From contig JAGIAT010000019.1 in the NCBI GenBank assembly GCA_017744715.1, forward strand, positions 1 through 64,000: 64,000 bases of DNA, given 5' to 3'. A model generated the notes under the pieces. The model did no database searches. It was not told the DNA's origin and saw only the letters and a list, made by a program, of their open reading frames with translations. A program made the position numbers and the translations under genes. This stretch comes from Niabella sp. Its GTDB lineage: Bacteria; Bacteroidota; Bacteroidia; Chitinophagales; Chitinophagaceae. Position 1 is the first letter of the stretch. Each line of letters starts with the position of its first letter. Positions 1 to 7,137 of this stretch are shown here, in pieces.

Positions 1-1
1 T

Positions 2-109
2 CAGCCTTCCTTCAATCCTATTGATAAAATGATTGAGCTGTATGAGCGCATGCTGCAACAGCAAAAGGAAATGATTGAGAAGCTGGAAAGCTTGATCGAG
101 AGAAAATAA
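2..109 (+). CDS. C-terminal end of a probable XRE-type helix-turn-helix regulator (partial)
   Basis: Only the last 35 codons are inside the window; the gene begins upstream. The reading frame from base 2 ends at a TAA at 107-109. The tail is highly charged and would form an amphipathic coiled coil (Glu, Lys, Gln and Met/Leu spaced in heptads, with a run such as MLQQQKEMIEKLESL). Tails of this kind, with the phrase IELYERML, are common at the C-terminus of Bacteroidota XRE-family DNA-binding proteins, where they probably drive oligomerisation. The DNA-binding part is not visible, so the family call is an inference. Confidence 0.5.
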   Translation, partial: QPSFNPIDKMIELYERMLQQQKEMIEKLESLIERK

Positions 110-209
110 CAACAAGGTGTCCGCATTGCAGCCCTTGTTCCATCAAAGTTCGGGAAGCTGGCGGTTTTGCAGCTGCGTAATAAACGCTGCCGTTTCCTCT
201 GGCTTCAAT

Positions 210-533
210 TGTAAAAGTTTAAACGCAATGCGCGCAAAGAAAAGAAACCGCTAAGGCCGCAATGGTAATACGGTCAACACTTATATCACTATGCCTGGCG
301 AACGTTGCGAAACCCTTGCGCCCGTTGCGTTAAAAAAAAAGCGATCTGCAGGATTTACACCGCTCAATGAGAGAACAGGTCATTATATCATTAAATTCCT
401 CCTTCGCCCTTGTAAAAGTTTAAACGCAAAGGCCGCAAAGAACCCGCCAGGTCCGCAATGGCTATACAGCCAACACTTATATCGCTGCGCATAGCGAACA
501 TTGCGAAAGCCTTGCGCCTGTTGCGTTAAAAAA
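210..533. repeat. Two direct copies of a ~125-bp palindrome-ended intergenic repeat
   Basis: Copy 1 spans about 210-340 and copy 2 about 411-533, separated by ~70 bp of unrelated sequence. Both start with TGTAAAAGTTTAAACGCAA, share an internal CAACACTTATATC block and a GCGAA-CATTGCGAAA-like block, and end in TTGCGTTAAA. The ends are therefore inverted relative to each other (TTTAAACGCAA against TTGCGTTAAA). The elements resemble the AACCGC...GCGGTT repeats at 4661-5114 in layout and vocabulary. The rest of the 110-651 gap shows no gene; short open frames through the repeats are not credible. Confidence 0.75.
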
Positions 534-651
534 CCCGGGATCCGTACCGTTTAACCTTAGTAATTTATTAACGCTTCCCGTGCAGACCTTTTCTTTAGAA
601 CCACGTCTATATAACATAACAACATTCATCAAAAAAACAAAGGAGGTCGTT

Positions 652-1125
652 ATGAAAAAGTTATTCATGGTAATGATGCTGGTAAGCGGAATGGCGGCAG
701 TAACATCTGCATATGCGCAGGTAAATATCAATGTTAATATCGGAAACCAGCCACAATGGGGACCTCATGGCTATAACCAGGTCCGCTATTATTATTTGCC
801 GGAAATCAATGCATATTATGACGTATATAACCGCACCTATATTTACCAGGACCGGAGAAGCTGGGTAACCACACGCCAGTTACCTCGCCAGTTTGCAAAT
901 ATTAATCTTTATAACACCTATAAAGTAGTGATCAATTCACCAAATCCCTGGCGGGATAACAGCGCCCACCGTAACCGTTATAACCGGTACCGGTATGACC
1001 ATACACAGGTGTCTATCAGAGATTATGCGTACCGCAATAATAACAAACATGACAGAGGTACCTATGACCGCGTGAACCGGAACCGGGATTATGCACACGA
1101 CCGGGGCGGTAACAGACGTTATTAA
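652..1125 (+). CDS. Small secreted basic Tyr/Arg/Asn-rich protein, unknown function
   Basis: The product is 157 residues. Residues 1-22 form a clear Sec signal peptide (KK, a hydrophobic core, then SAYA before Gln23). The mature part is rich in Tyr, Arg and Asn, especially the last 60 residues with repeated RNRY, YDR and NRD patterns, giving a strongly basic, low-complexity tail. Start choice: the ATG at 652 follows a strong AGGAGG at 641-646 with a 5-base spacer, unusual in Bacteroidota where such sites are often weak. A longer frame from 580 adds residues before the signal peptide and is not supported. A good terminator follows. I do not recognise a family; an extracytoplasmic, possibly polyanion-binding protein is only a guess from composition. 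Confidence 0.8.
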   Translation: MKKLFMVMMLVSGMAAVTSAYAQVNINVNIGNQPQWGPHGYNQVRYYYLPEINAYYDVYNRTYIYQDRRSWVTTRQLPRQFANINLYNTYKVVINSPNPWRDNSAHRNRYNRYRYDHTQVSIRDYAYRNNNKHDRGTYDRVNRNRDYAHDRGGNRRY

Positions 1126-1148
1126 CCGTTTTTGTTGAAGGAATACCC

Positions 1149-1184
1149 GGGGCTGTATCCGAATGCGGATACGGCCCTTTTTTA
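1149..1184 (+). terminator. Rho-independent terminator of the small secreted protein gene
   Basis: GGGGCTGTATCCG pairs with CGGATACGGCCC around an AATG loop (one G-T pair), followed directly by a run of six T. It lies 24 bases after the stop codon at 1125, in the gap before the convergent DUF2851 gene. Confidence 0.85.
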
Positions 1185-1204
1185 TACCGCGTTTTCAGGG
1201 TATC

Positions 1205-2467
1205 TTATTTCTCCCGTTTAAGCAGGTAATTTCCTGCAGCGCAATACAGACATTTACGGCCATCGCAGTAACGGGTCTTTAATTCAATCAATGCCTGCGA
1301 ATCCATTGCCGACTGGCTGGCCACCCCCAGGCATTCGAACCCTTTTGTAACGCTGTTTTTCTCTGGTTTTGTTTCTTCCAGCCACCGGATGGCCTTCTCT
1401 TTTAGCCGGTCATTTCCATATACATTACCATAGGCAAAAAGCATCGGTGCAATGGTATTGATAATGATATTATCGATCATTGAAGCGCCAACCGATTTTA
1501 CCTTCATTGGGCTGGATTCGGTGAGCGTATAATGATAGTGCCAGAAATCGTTGGCATCCACGCGAAACCAGGCCCGCACCGTATCCAATACATCTTCACG
1601 GATGATCTTTGAGAATAAATGTGCCGAAGAAGCGATCACCGCTGCCAGCTGGGCCAGCCGCACTGTGGGAAAACTGCCGGGGCGCATCCGTAAAAAATGT
1701 ACCGGGTGGGCCACCGGTTTGAGGCCGTATTTCTTTTGAAGGAACCGGTATTCCCGTTGCAACAGGACGGGGTACGGATCTTCAAAACGCTCATCCAGCA
1801 GCCCTGCCTGTCCCAGCAGCAATGCCTCCAGTTGCTGGATCCGTTGCTTATGGCGGGCCAGCAAGGTTACCGGGATGCTTTTGGCTATGGCTTCAAAGGC
1901 ATCTGAATTAACGAACAAACCGAAATTTTTTGCCAGCAGCCACCAGAAGCTTTCTTCCCAATGCTGATGATTGATCTCCAGGTAATCTTCGATCACGGCC
2001 CCTTTCCGTATCAGGCGCTCGGCCACCAGCCTGCTTTTCCATACATTAAGAATGATATCCGGCACCGTTGCCACCATCTTTTCACAGGGAATAAAGGATT
2101 GTGCATGCAGCAGGGTTTCATAACGGTTCAGCAGGCTTCTTGAAATCAAGGTCTTCAACTCAACAACGGGGAGTGCCGCAGCGTCTGCCTCATCATCTTC
2201 ATATACTACATGAAGGATCACTTTGCGGTAATTGCGGTCGTATTGATGCAGGTGCCGGTTCCAATCGGAGGTTTTAAGATGCAGTTCTACTGAACCCGCC
2301 CACAGGGTGGCTCCGATACGGATGCGTGCATGTTCAAAATCCGGTCCCTGGTTCCGGTTCAGCATGCCTACATTCACTACCTGCACAGGTAGTCCTTCTG
2401 TGGTAGTCAAACACCGGGCATTAAAATACTGGAACTGCCAGATATACTGGAGTAGCTGTTCGTTCAT
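1205..2467 (-). CDS. DUF2851 family protein
   Basis: The 420-residue product matches the DUF2851 family, found widely in Bacteroidota and of unknown biochemical role. Recognisable features are the N-terminal LQYIWQFQYFNA opening, the NRNQGPDFEHARI stretch near residue 40, the VELHLKTSDW segment near 60-70, and a C-terminal cysteine cluster (Cys401, Cys406, Cys409) that could bind a metal. No signal peptide or membrane segment is visible, so it is probably cytoplasmic. It is the last gene of a leftward run (KdsC-like, UbiA-like, Maf, DUF2851) and starts 31 bases after the maf stop. Family assignment is good; function is unknown. Confidence 0.85.
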   Translation of the reverse strand: MNEQLLQYIWQFQYFNARCLTTTEGLPVQVVNVGMLNRNQGPDFEHARIRIGATLWAGSVELHLKTSDWNRHLHQYDRNYRKVILHVVYEDDEADAAALPVVELKTLISRSLLNRYETLLHAQSFIPCEKMVATVPDIILNVWKSRLVAERLIRKGAVIEDYLEINHQHWEESFWWLLAKNFGLFVNSDAFEAIAKSIPVTLLARHKQRIQQLEALLLGQAGLLDERFEDPYPVLLQREYRFLQKKYGLKPVAHPVHFLRMRPGSFPTVRLAQLAAVIASSAHLFSKIIREDVLDTVRAWFRVDANDFWHYHYTLTESSPMKVKSVGASMIDNIIINTIAPMLFAYGNVYGNDRLKEKAIRWLEETKPEKNSVTKGFECLGVASQSAMDSQALIELKTRYCDGRKCLYCAAGNYLLKREK

Positions 2468-2498
2468 ACGGTTATTGTTTTTCTAGGTTATTAAATAC

Positions 2499-3089
2499 TT
2501 ATTCGTCTTCCACGAATCGGTACTGCAATTTACGCATTTCCTGTAATATTCTGCTCACCGGCAATCCCATTACATTATAAAAATCCCCGTTGATATTTTT
2601 GATGCCGGCCACCCCGATCCATTCCTGTATGGCATAGGAGCCGGCTTTATCAAAAGGCTGGTACCGGTCTATGTAATAAACGATCTGCCGGTGTGTTAAC
2701 GGGTGAAATGTAACTTCCGTAGTGTCGGAAAAAAGCAGCTCCTGCGGCCCTTTTACCAGGGCCACCCCTGTAATGACCTGGTGGGTACGGTTCTGCAGCC
2801 GGGTAAGGGTACCGATGGCCTCTTCCCGGCTTTTGGGTTTGCCGATCACCTGGTTGTCCAGCACCACCACCGTATCCGCTGCCAGCACAATGGTATCGCT
2901 GCTTACACCTTCCAAAATGGCCTGTGCCTTCCGCCGGGCCACGTCTGCAATGGCTGAGGGCAGATCGAGTTCGGGATTAAGGCTTTCGTCAATTTCCTTT
3001 GTACGGATCTCGAATGGAATATCGGCCCATTCCAGGATCTGTTTCCGGCGGGGCGATGAAGAGGCAAGAATAACCTGGTTACCGGTCAT
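2499..3089 (-). CDS. maf: Maf-like nucleoside triphosphate pyrophosphatase
   Basis: The 196-residue product hydrolyses non-canonical or pyrimidine nucleoside triphosphates to monophosphates, a house-cleaning activity of the Maf/ITPase-like fold. The family signature SSSPRR is at residues 10-15, and the catalytic-base region LAADTVV is at 69-75 with Asp72 as the expected base. The GKPKSREEA and DKAGSYAIQEW motifs are also typical, and length is normal. The gene lies 3 bases after the stop of the UbiA-family gene, so the two are very likely co-transcribed and perhaps translationally coupled. Which triphosphate is preferred (dTTP/UTP against m7GTP subfamily) I cannot settle by eye. Confidence 0.92.
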   Translation of the reverse strand: MTGNQVILASSSPRRKQILEWADIPFEIRTKEIDESLNPELDLPSAIADVARRKAQAILEGVSSDTIVLAADTVVVLDNQVIGKPKSREEAIGTLTRLQNRTHQVITGVALVKGPQELLFSDTTEVTFHPLTHRQIVYYIDRYQPFDKAGSYAIQEWIGVAGIKNINGDFYNVMGLPVSRILQEMRKLQYRFVEDE

Positions 3090-3092
3090 AAA

Positions 3093-4025
3093 CTATAAGT
3101 AAAAATAAAAGATACCCATCGACAAAATACCTGTTAACATTAATCCCTTTGTTACCCTGCTCAGGTAATGATAATCTGCCTGAGTACTTGCCGGTATCAG
3201 CTTCCGGAACAGGTATCCGGCCGGCAGCAGGATCAATGCCACACAATACACCACACCCGGCCACCAGCCGAGTTGCAGGATATAAAACTGTACTACCAGC
3301 AGCAGGGCAATCAGCAGGGTCAGCCATACGGCCACATACACTTTGGTAGCATTTACCCCCCAGGCAATCGGCATGGTATTGCACCCGTACTTCCGGTCGC
3401 CGGCGATGTCTTCCACATCCTTTATCGCTTCCCGCACCAATGAAATAATAAAGGCAAAACCGGCATACAATACCGCAAAACGAAACAGTTTCAGCTGGCC
3501 CGGATGCCCGTTCCCAAAAGCATCGGCGAAGGAGAATTTGGAGAGAAAGATAATCATGATCGTCCAGGCCGTCAGTAATGAAATGACGACGTTGCCGATC
3601 AAGATGTCTTTTTTAAATTTTACGGAATAGAACCAGAGCAATAATACACAGGCAACATTGGCCACCACAAGATACCATCTCGAAAACGGGTTTACGGCAA
3701 CGGCGGTTAATGCCACGCCCAGCACGCTGAGGCCCAGGTGCCATACCAGGGCCCACCTGCGGTTGATATATTTGCCGATGACCATTTTCTGCGGCTTATT
3801 GATCCGGTCGATATTCATATCGAAATAATCATTGATGATATTTCCCGCAGCGGCGATAAAAACAGATGCCAGCACCAACAGTATAAATTGTGTCAGATCA
3901 CCGGCAGGTATCCGGCCCCGGTAAACAGGATAATAAATGCAATACTGGAACATTACCTGCGTGAGCGCAATGAAAATAAGATTGGGGTAGCGTATCAACC
4001 TGAAAAATGCAGCTATCTTCTTCAT
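3093..4025 (-). CDS. UbiA-family prenyltransferase (geranylgeranylglycerol-phosphate geranylgeranyltransferase-like)
   Basis: The 310-residue product is an integral membrane prenyltransferase with about eight or nine hydrophobic segments. The first Asp-rich motif is NDYFDMNID at residues 65-73 (Asp66, Asp69, Asp73) and the second is DVEDIAGD at 203-210, which together bind Mg and the prenyl diphosphate. Bacteroidota members with this neighbourhood are usually labelled geranylgeranylglycerol-phosphate geranylgeranyltransferase by analogy to archaeal lipid synthesis; the real acceptor in these bacteria is not established, and a quinone or other lipid route is possible. It sits between a KdsC-like phosphatase (14 bases upstream) and maf (3 bases downstream) in one operon. 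Confidence 0.85.
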   Translation of the reverse strand: MKKIAAFFRLIRYPNLIFIALTQVMFQYCIYYPVYRGRIPAGDLTQFILLVLASVFIAAAGNIINDYFDMNIDRINKPQKMVIGKYINRRWALVWHLGLSVLGVALTAVAVNPFSRWYLVVANVACVLLLWFYSVKFKKDILIGNVVISLLTAWTIMIIFLSKFSFADAFGNGHPGQLKLFRFAVLYAGFAFIISLVREAIKDVEDIAGDRKYGCNTMPIAWGVNATKVYVAVWLTLLIALLLVVQFYILQLGWWPGVVYCVALILLPAGYLFRKLIPASTQADYHYLSRVTKGLMLTGILSMGIFYFYL

Positions 4026-4039
4026 CCGGTTTTTAAAAT

Positions 4040-4561
4040 TTAAGTAGAAGGAACCTGTGCATCATTCCCCCAATGATCGTTGCTGCGCAATACTTTTTCG
4101 ATCACCTCGCGCACACACCCCCTGCCGCCGGGATAACCGGAAATAAAAATGGCCTGATGCAGGATCTCGCTCACCGCGTCCGAAGGGCAAGCGGATAAAC
4201 CTACCACATCAAATACCGGCAGATCGGGTATATCGTCGCCCATAAACAATACCGTGTCAGGAGCCACCTGCTGTTCCTCCATCCATTTCCGGATAAAGGC
4301 CTGTTTATCTTTGATTTCAAAATAAACCTCGCGGATGCCCAGTTTGTTCAAACGCGCCAGCACCGCCGAGGGAGCGGATCCGGAAACAACAAGGACCGCA
4401 TACCCCTGCTTAATAGCCAGCTGCAGCGCATACCCGTCTTTTACAGACATAACGCGGGCCATTTCGCCGCTTTCCAGTACCAGCAGGTCGCCATTGGTAA
4501 GTACGCCGTCTACGTCAAAAATAAACACCTTTATTCGCTGAAATCGCTGCAACAGGTTCAT
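4040..4561 (-). CDS. KdsC-like HAD phosphatase (KDO 8-phosphate phosphatase family)
   Basis: The 173-residue product belongs to the small cap-less HAD family that includes 3-deoxy-D-manno-octulosonate 8-phosphate phosphatase, which makes free KDO for lipopolysaccharide. Visible motifs are DVDGVLT (nucleophile Asp16 and acid Asp18), the VSG motif in the middle, the conserved Lys in EIKDKQAF, and GDDIPDL near the C-terminus for Mg binding. Family length is typical. It is the first gene of the leftward operon with the UbiA-type gene, maf and DUF2851. A TACATTTG promoter-like element lies just upstream at 4590-4597. The exact substrate is inferred from family only. Confidence 0.85.
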   Translation of the reverse strand: MNLLQRFQRIKVFIFDVDGVLTNGDLLVLESGEMARVMSVKDGYALQLAIKQGYAVLVVSGSAPSAVLARLNKLGIREVYFEIKDKQAFIRKWMEEQQVAPDTVLFMGDDIPDLPVFDVVGLSACPSDAVSEILHQAIFISGYPGGRGCVREVIEKVLRSNDHWGNDAQVPST

Positions 4562-4589
4562 GTGCTCTTTATTATTATTAAGGGTGATG

Positions 4590-4597
4590 CAAATGTA
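4590..4597 (-). promoter_or_regulatory. Candidate -7 promoter element for the kdsC-like operon
   Basis: Read on the minus strand this is TACATTTG, a match to the Bacteroidota TAnnTTTG -7 consensus, about 30 bases before the start codon at 4561. No clean TTTG -33 box is present at the usual distance, although GTTTCG-like sequence lies near 4616-4622. It lies between the repeat array and the operon, so the operon could have its own promoter. Confidence 0.4.
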
Positions 4598-4660
4598 TTG
4601 GATTCGGGCGAATCGCCGAAACGGGAAGGGCGTTTTCCGGCAGCATGAGGTTTTTAATTC

Positions 4661-5114
4661 AACCGCAAAGTACGCAATGGATCCGCAAAGATCGCAAGGG
4701 GGTTATTTAGGTCAGTTATCATCGCGAACCTTGCGAAAATCCCTGCGCTCCTGGCGGTTTAAACTGAACCGCAAAGTACGCAACGGATCCGCAAAGATCG
4801 CAACGTGGATTATTTGGGATAGTTATCTCCGCGAACCTTGCGAAAAACCCTGCGCCCCTCGCGGTTTAAACTGAACCGCAAAGTACGCTATGGATCCGCG
4901 AAGATCGCAACGCGGATTATTAGGATCAGTTATCTTCGCGCACCTTGCGAAAAAATCTTGCGCCCCTGGCGGTTTAAACTGAACCGCAAAGTACGCAACG
5001 GATCCGCGAAGATCGCAAGGGGGTTATTTAGGTCAGTTGTCATCGCGAACCTTGCGAAAAAAAGCTTGCGCCCCTCGCGGTTTAAACTGAACCGCAAAGC
5101 CCCTGGCGGTTTTA
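4661..5114. repeat. Tandem array of ~107-bp AACCGC...GCGGTT elements (four units plus a minimal remnant)
   Basis: Units begin at 4661, 4767, 4874, 4982 and 5090 (periods 106, 107, 108, 108). Each starts AACCGCAAAGTACGC, has GGATCCGC(A/G)AAGATCGCAA, a central (T)TATTTAGG-like block, CGCGAACCTTGCGAAAA, and ends GGCGGTTTAAACTG, so the two ends form an AACCGC/GCGGTT inverted repeat. The last unit (5090-5114) keeps only the two ends, as if the middle was deleted. The array fills most of the 625-base gap between the DUF2520 gene and the kdsC-like gene. Open frames through it shift between units (period not a multiple of three throughout) and are not genes. Confidence 0.9.
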
Positions 5115-5186
5115 ATTGAACTGCGAGCACCAATGCACCCAACGACTGCAATGGAACAAATCCTGCGTTTGTTTGTGTTTATTTCA

Positions 5187-5945
5187 TCAATGCCTCATCA
5201 ACGCCTCGGTTAAAAAATTATATACTGCAAGATGTTCGGGGTAATCGTTCAAAAGTTCCTGATGTTTATGAATCGTATCCAGGTCTTTTCGCACGGCAGG
5301 TCCGGTTTGCATCTGGGCCGGCGATTCATTGTTCAGGCGCTCCACCGTATTGCGGATCAGCGGCAGCAATTCACTGAAAGCAATACCTTCTTTTTTACAA
5401 AAGGATTCTGCCAGGTCAAACAGGTAGTTGGTAAAATTGCTGGCAAATACAGCAGCCACATGCAGGCGCGATCGTTTATCCAGATCTGCCGGCTGCACCG
5501 GGTTGCTGGTTATGGAGGCAGCTAACTGGTCCAGTACTTTTTTTGTATCCGCATTGGAAGCCTCCGTGTAAATCGTTAACTCCGGAATATTGTCCTGCTG
5601 CTTGCGCATGCTCTGCAGCGGGTAAAATACTCCATAATTATCCGTAACGGTCTTTAGTACTTCCATGGGTACGGCAGCAGCGGTATGCGCCACAATTTTG
5701 TGTTTCAGCCGCAGGTCCGAGGCAACGGCCGCAATAGCCGTATCGGCCACGGCCACCAGGTATACATCAGCGGTTTTAACGATAAGGCTGGTATAGTTGG
5801 TCGATTCCGTATTCCATTCGTACGCGAGCTCCGAAGCCGCTGTTGCATTACGTCCATAAATCTGCTGGATCACATGTCCTGCCTTCAGCAATTTGCGGCC
5901 CAGCACCGCTGCCACATTTCCCGACCCGATCATAACAATATTCAT
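5187..5945 (-). CDS. DUF2520 / Rossmann-like NAD(P)-binding oxidoreductase
   Basis: The product, 252 residues from the ATG at 5945, opens with MNIVMIGSGNVA, a dinucleotide-binding beta-alpha-beta with GxGN at residues 7-10, followed by an F420-oxidoreductase/ProC-like N-terminal domain and a helical DUF2520 C-terminal domain (LHVAAVFASNFTNYL around 165-180). A longer frame to 6071 adds 42 residues without similarity to the fold and would run into the divergent gene, so the internal ATG is preferred; AAAGG lies 10 bases ahead of it. In many Bacteroidota this gene adjoins the kdsC-like, UbiA-like and maf genes; here a repeat array lies between. The substrate is unknown. Confidence 0.85.
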   Translation of the reverse strand: MNIVMIGSGNVAAVLGRKLLKAGHVIQQIYGRNATAASELAYEWNTESTNYTSLIVKTADVYLVAVADTAIAAVASDLRLKHKIVAHTAAAVPMEVLKTVTDNYGVFYPLQSMRKQQDNIPELTIYTEASNADTKKVLDQLAASITSNPVQPADLDKRSRLHVAAVFASNFTNYLFDLAESFCKKEGIAFSELLPLIRNTVERLNNESPAQMQTGPAVRKDLDTIHKHQELLNDYPEHLAVYNFLTEALMRH

Positions 5946-6074
5946 AATATAAATACCTTTGCGTTCGCTGATGAAACGGCTATGAAGCTCCCGGATGCGT
6001 TCAGGAGTATTTTCAAACCAGGTTCCATCCAACCCTAAAACATCCACCAACGGTGAAAAATAAAAATTCAACGG

Positions 6075-6917
6075 ATGAAATTACAAAATTTTATAAAGGA
6101 GCTTTACAAAACCCGTATCCGTTTGCTGGCACTGGCATCCAAAGAGCGGGCTGGGAACTATGCCTTCCGGCTTTTTTGTACGCCGTTGGGCAAGGCCGGC
6201 TATGCACTCAGCCCGCAGTTGCAGTTGGCTGAACAGCTTTCCCTTTTGTACCAGGGCCGGCATCTTAAGGGTTACCGCTGGAATAAAGGCGGTGTGCGCA
6301 AGCTGCTGATTGCACACGGCTTCCGTTCGCATACCCAACGATTCGAGCACCTGATTCCTATGCTGATAGAAAAGGGGTACGAAATTACAGCGTTTGATGC
6401 CCCGGCCCATGGCCGCAGCGATGGCAAACGGATCAACGCCGTTGATTATATGCAGCTGGTTACCCGGTTAACGGAGCAATATGGTCCTTTTGATGCTTAT
6501 ATCGGGCATTCCTTCGGCGGGCTTGCCGTGGCGCTGGCGGTTTCGGAGCTGCCCGATAACGCATCGATAAAAATAGTACTGTTTGCCCCTGCGGCCGACA
6601 CCACCGGTCTTGCTGCCACTTTTTTAAAACAAATGGCGGTTAAGGACCCGCATATACAGCAATTCTTTTTTAATAATGTAACCCGGCTCAGCGGCAAAGA
6701 CCTCAGCTGGTTTACTATAAAAAGATGCCTGCCCGCGCTTAAAAGTGATATCCTTTGGATTCACGACAAACAGGATCCGATCACCCCCATAGCGGAAGCC
6801 TGGGAAATACAGCAAATGGCCCCTGCCCATATTCATTTTATGTTTACCGAAGGGCTTGGACATAGCAAAATTTACCGCGATGCTGCTGTACTGGAAAAAG
6901 TGGCCGGCTTTCTTTAA
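6075..6917 (+). CDS. Alpha/beta hydrolase family protein
   Basis: The 280-residue product has a complete alpha/beta-hydrolase triad: nucleophile Ser146 in GHSFGG, an acid at Asp234 in DKQDPITP, and His263 in GLGHSKI. The oxyanion region is the IAHGF motif at 79-83, followed by FDAPAHGRSDG at 108-117, as in esterase and lysophospholipase-like members. No signal peptide is visible, so a cytoplasmic enzyme is likely. It is divergent from the DUF2520 gene and separated from topA by 220 bases. The substrate cannot be predicted from sequence. Confidence 0.88.
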   Translation: MKLQNFIKELYKTRIRLLALASKERAGNYAFRLFCTPLGKAGYALSPQLQLAEQLSLLYQGRHLKGYRWNKGGVRKLLIAHGFRSHTQRFEHLIPMLIEKGYEITAFDAPAHGRSDGKRINAVDYMQLVTRLTEQYGPFDAYIGHSFGGLAVALAVSELPDNASIKIVLFAPAADTTGLAATFLKQMAVKDPHIQQFFFNNVTRLSGKDLSWFTIKRCLPALKSDILWIHDKQDPITPIAEAWEIQQMAPAHIHFMFTEGLGHSKIYRDAAVLEKVAGFL

Positions 6918-7137
6918 CACAGTACACCAAACAACCATTCGTTTGATACTTTAAACGCCTGCCGTTACCTGCTTTGGGAGGCATCACAGAATTATAATAT
7001 AAGGTATAAATCGATGAAAAACAGCCACTGAAATGTAAAAACGGGAACCGCCTCCGGGGAAAAATTAAGCGGATTTAAAAAAAAAATTCTAATCTTGCCC
7101 AAAATTTGGTAATAAAAAGCGTTGTTCAGAAAAGCAT

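Noticed and set aside
4560..5151. Overlapping open frames of 73 to 104 codons on both strands through the 4661 repeat array
   Set aside because: They follow the repeat unit, change frame as the period varies between 106 and 108, and show no start signals, domains or coding bias.
5946..6071. Longer start for the DUF2520 gene at 6071
   Set aside because: The added 42 residues do not fit the Rossmann fold, which begins exactly at the internal ATG with MNIVMIGSGN, and they would almost meet the divergent hydrolase start.
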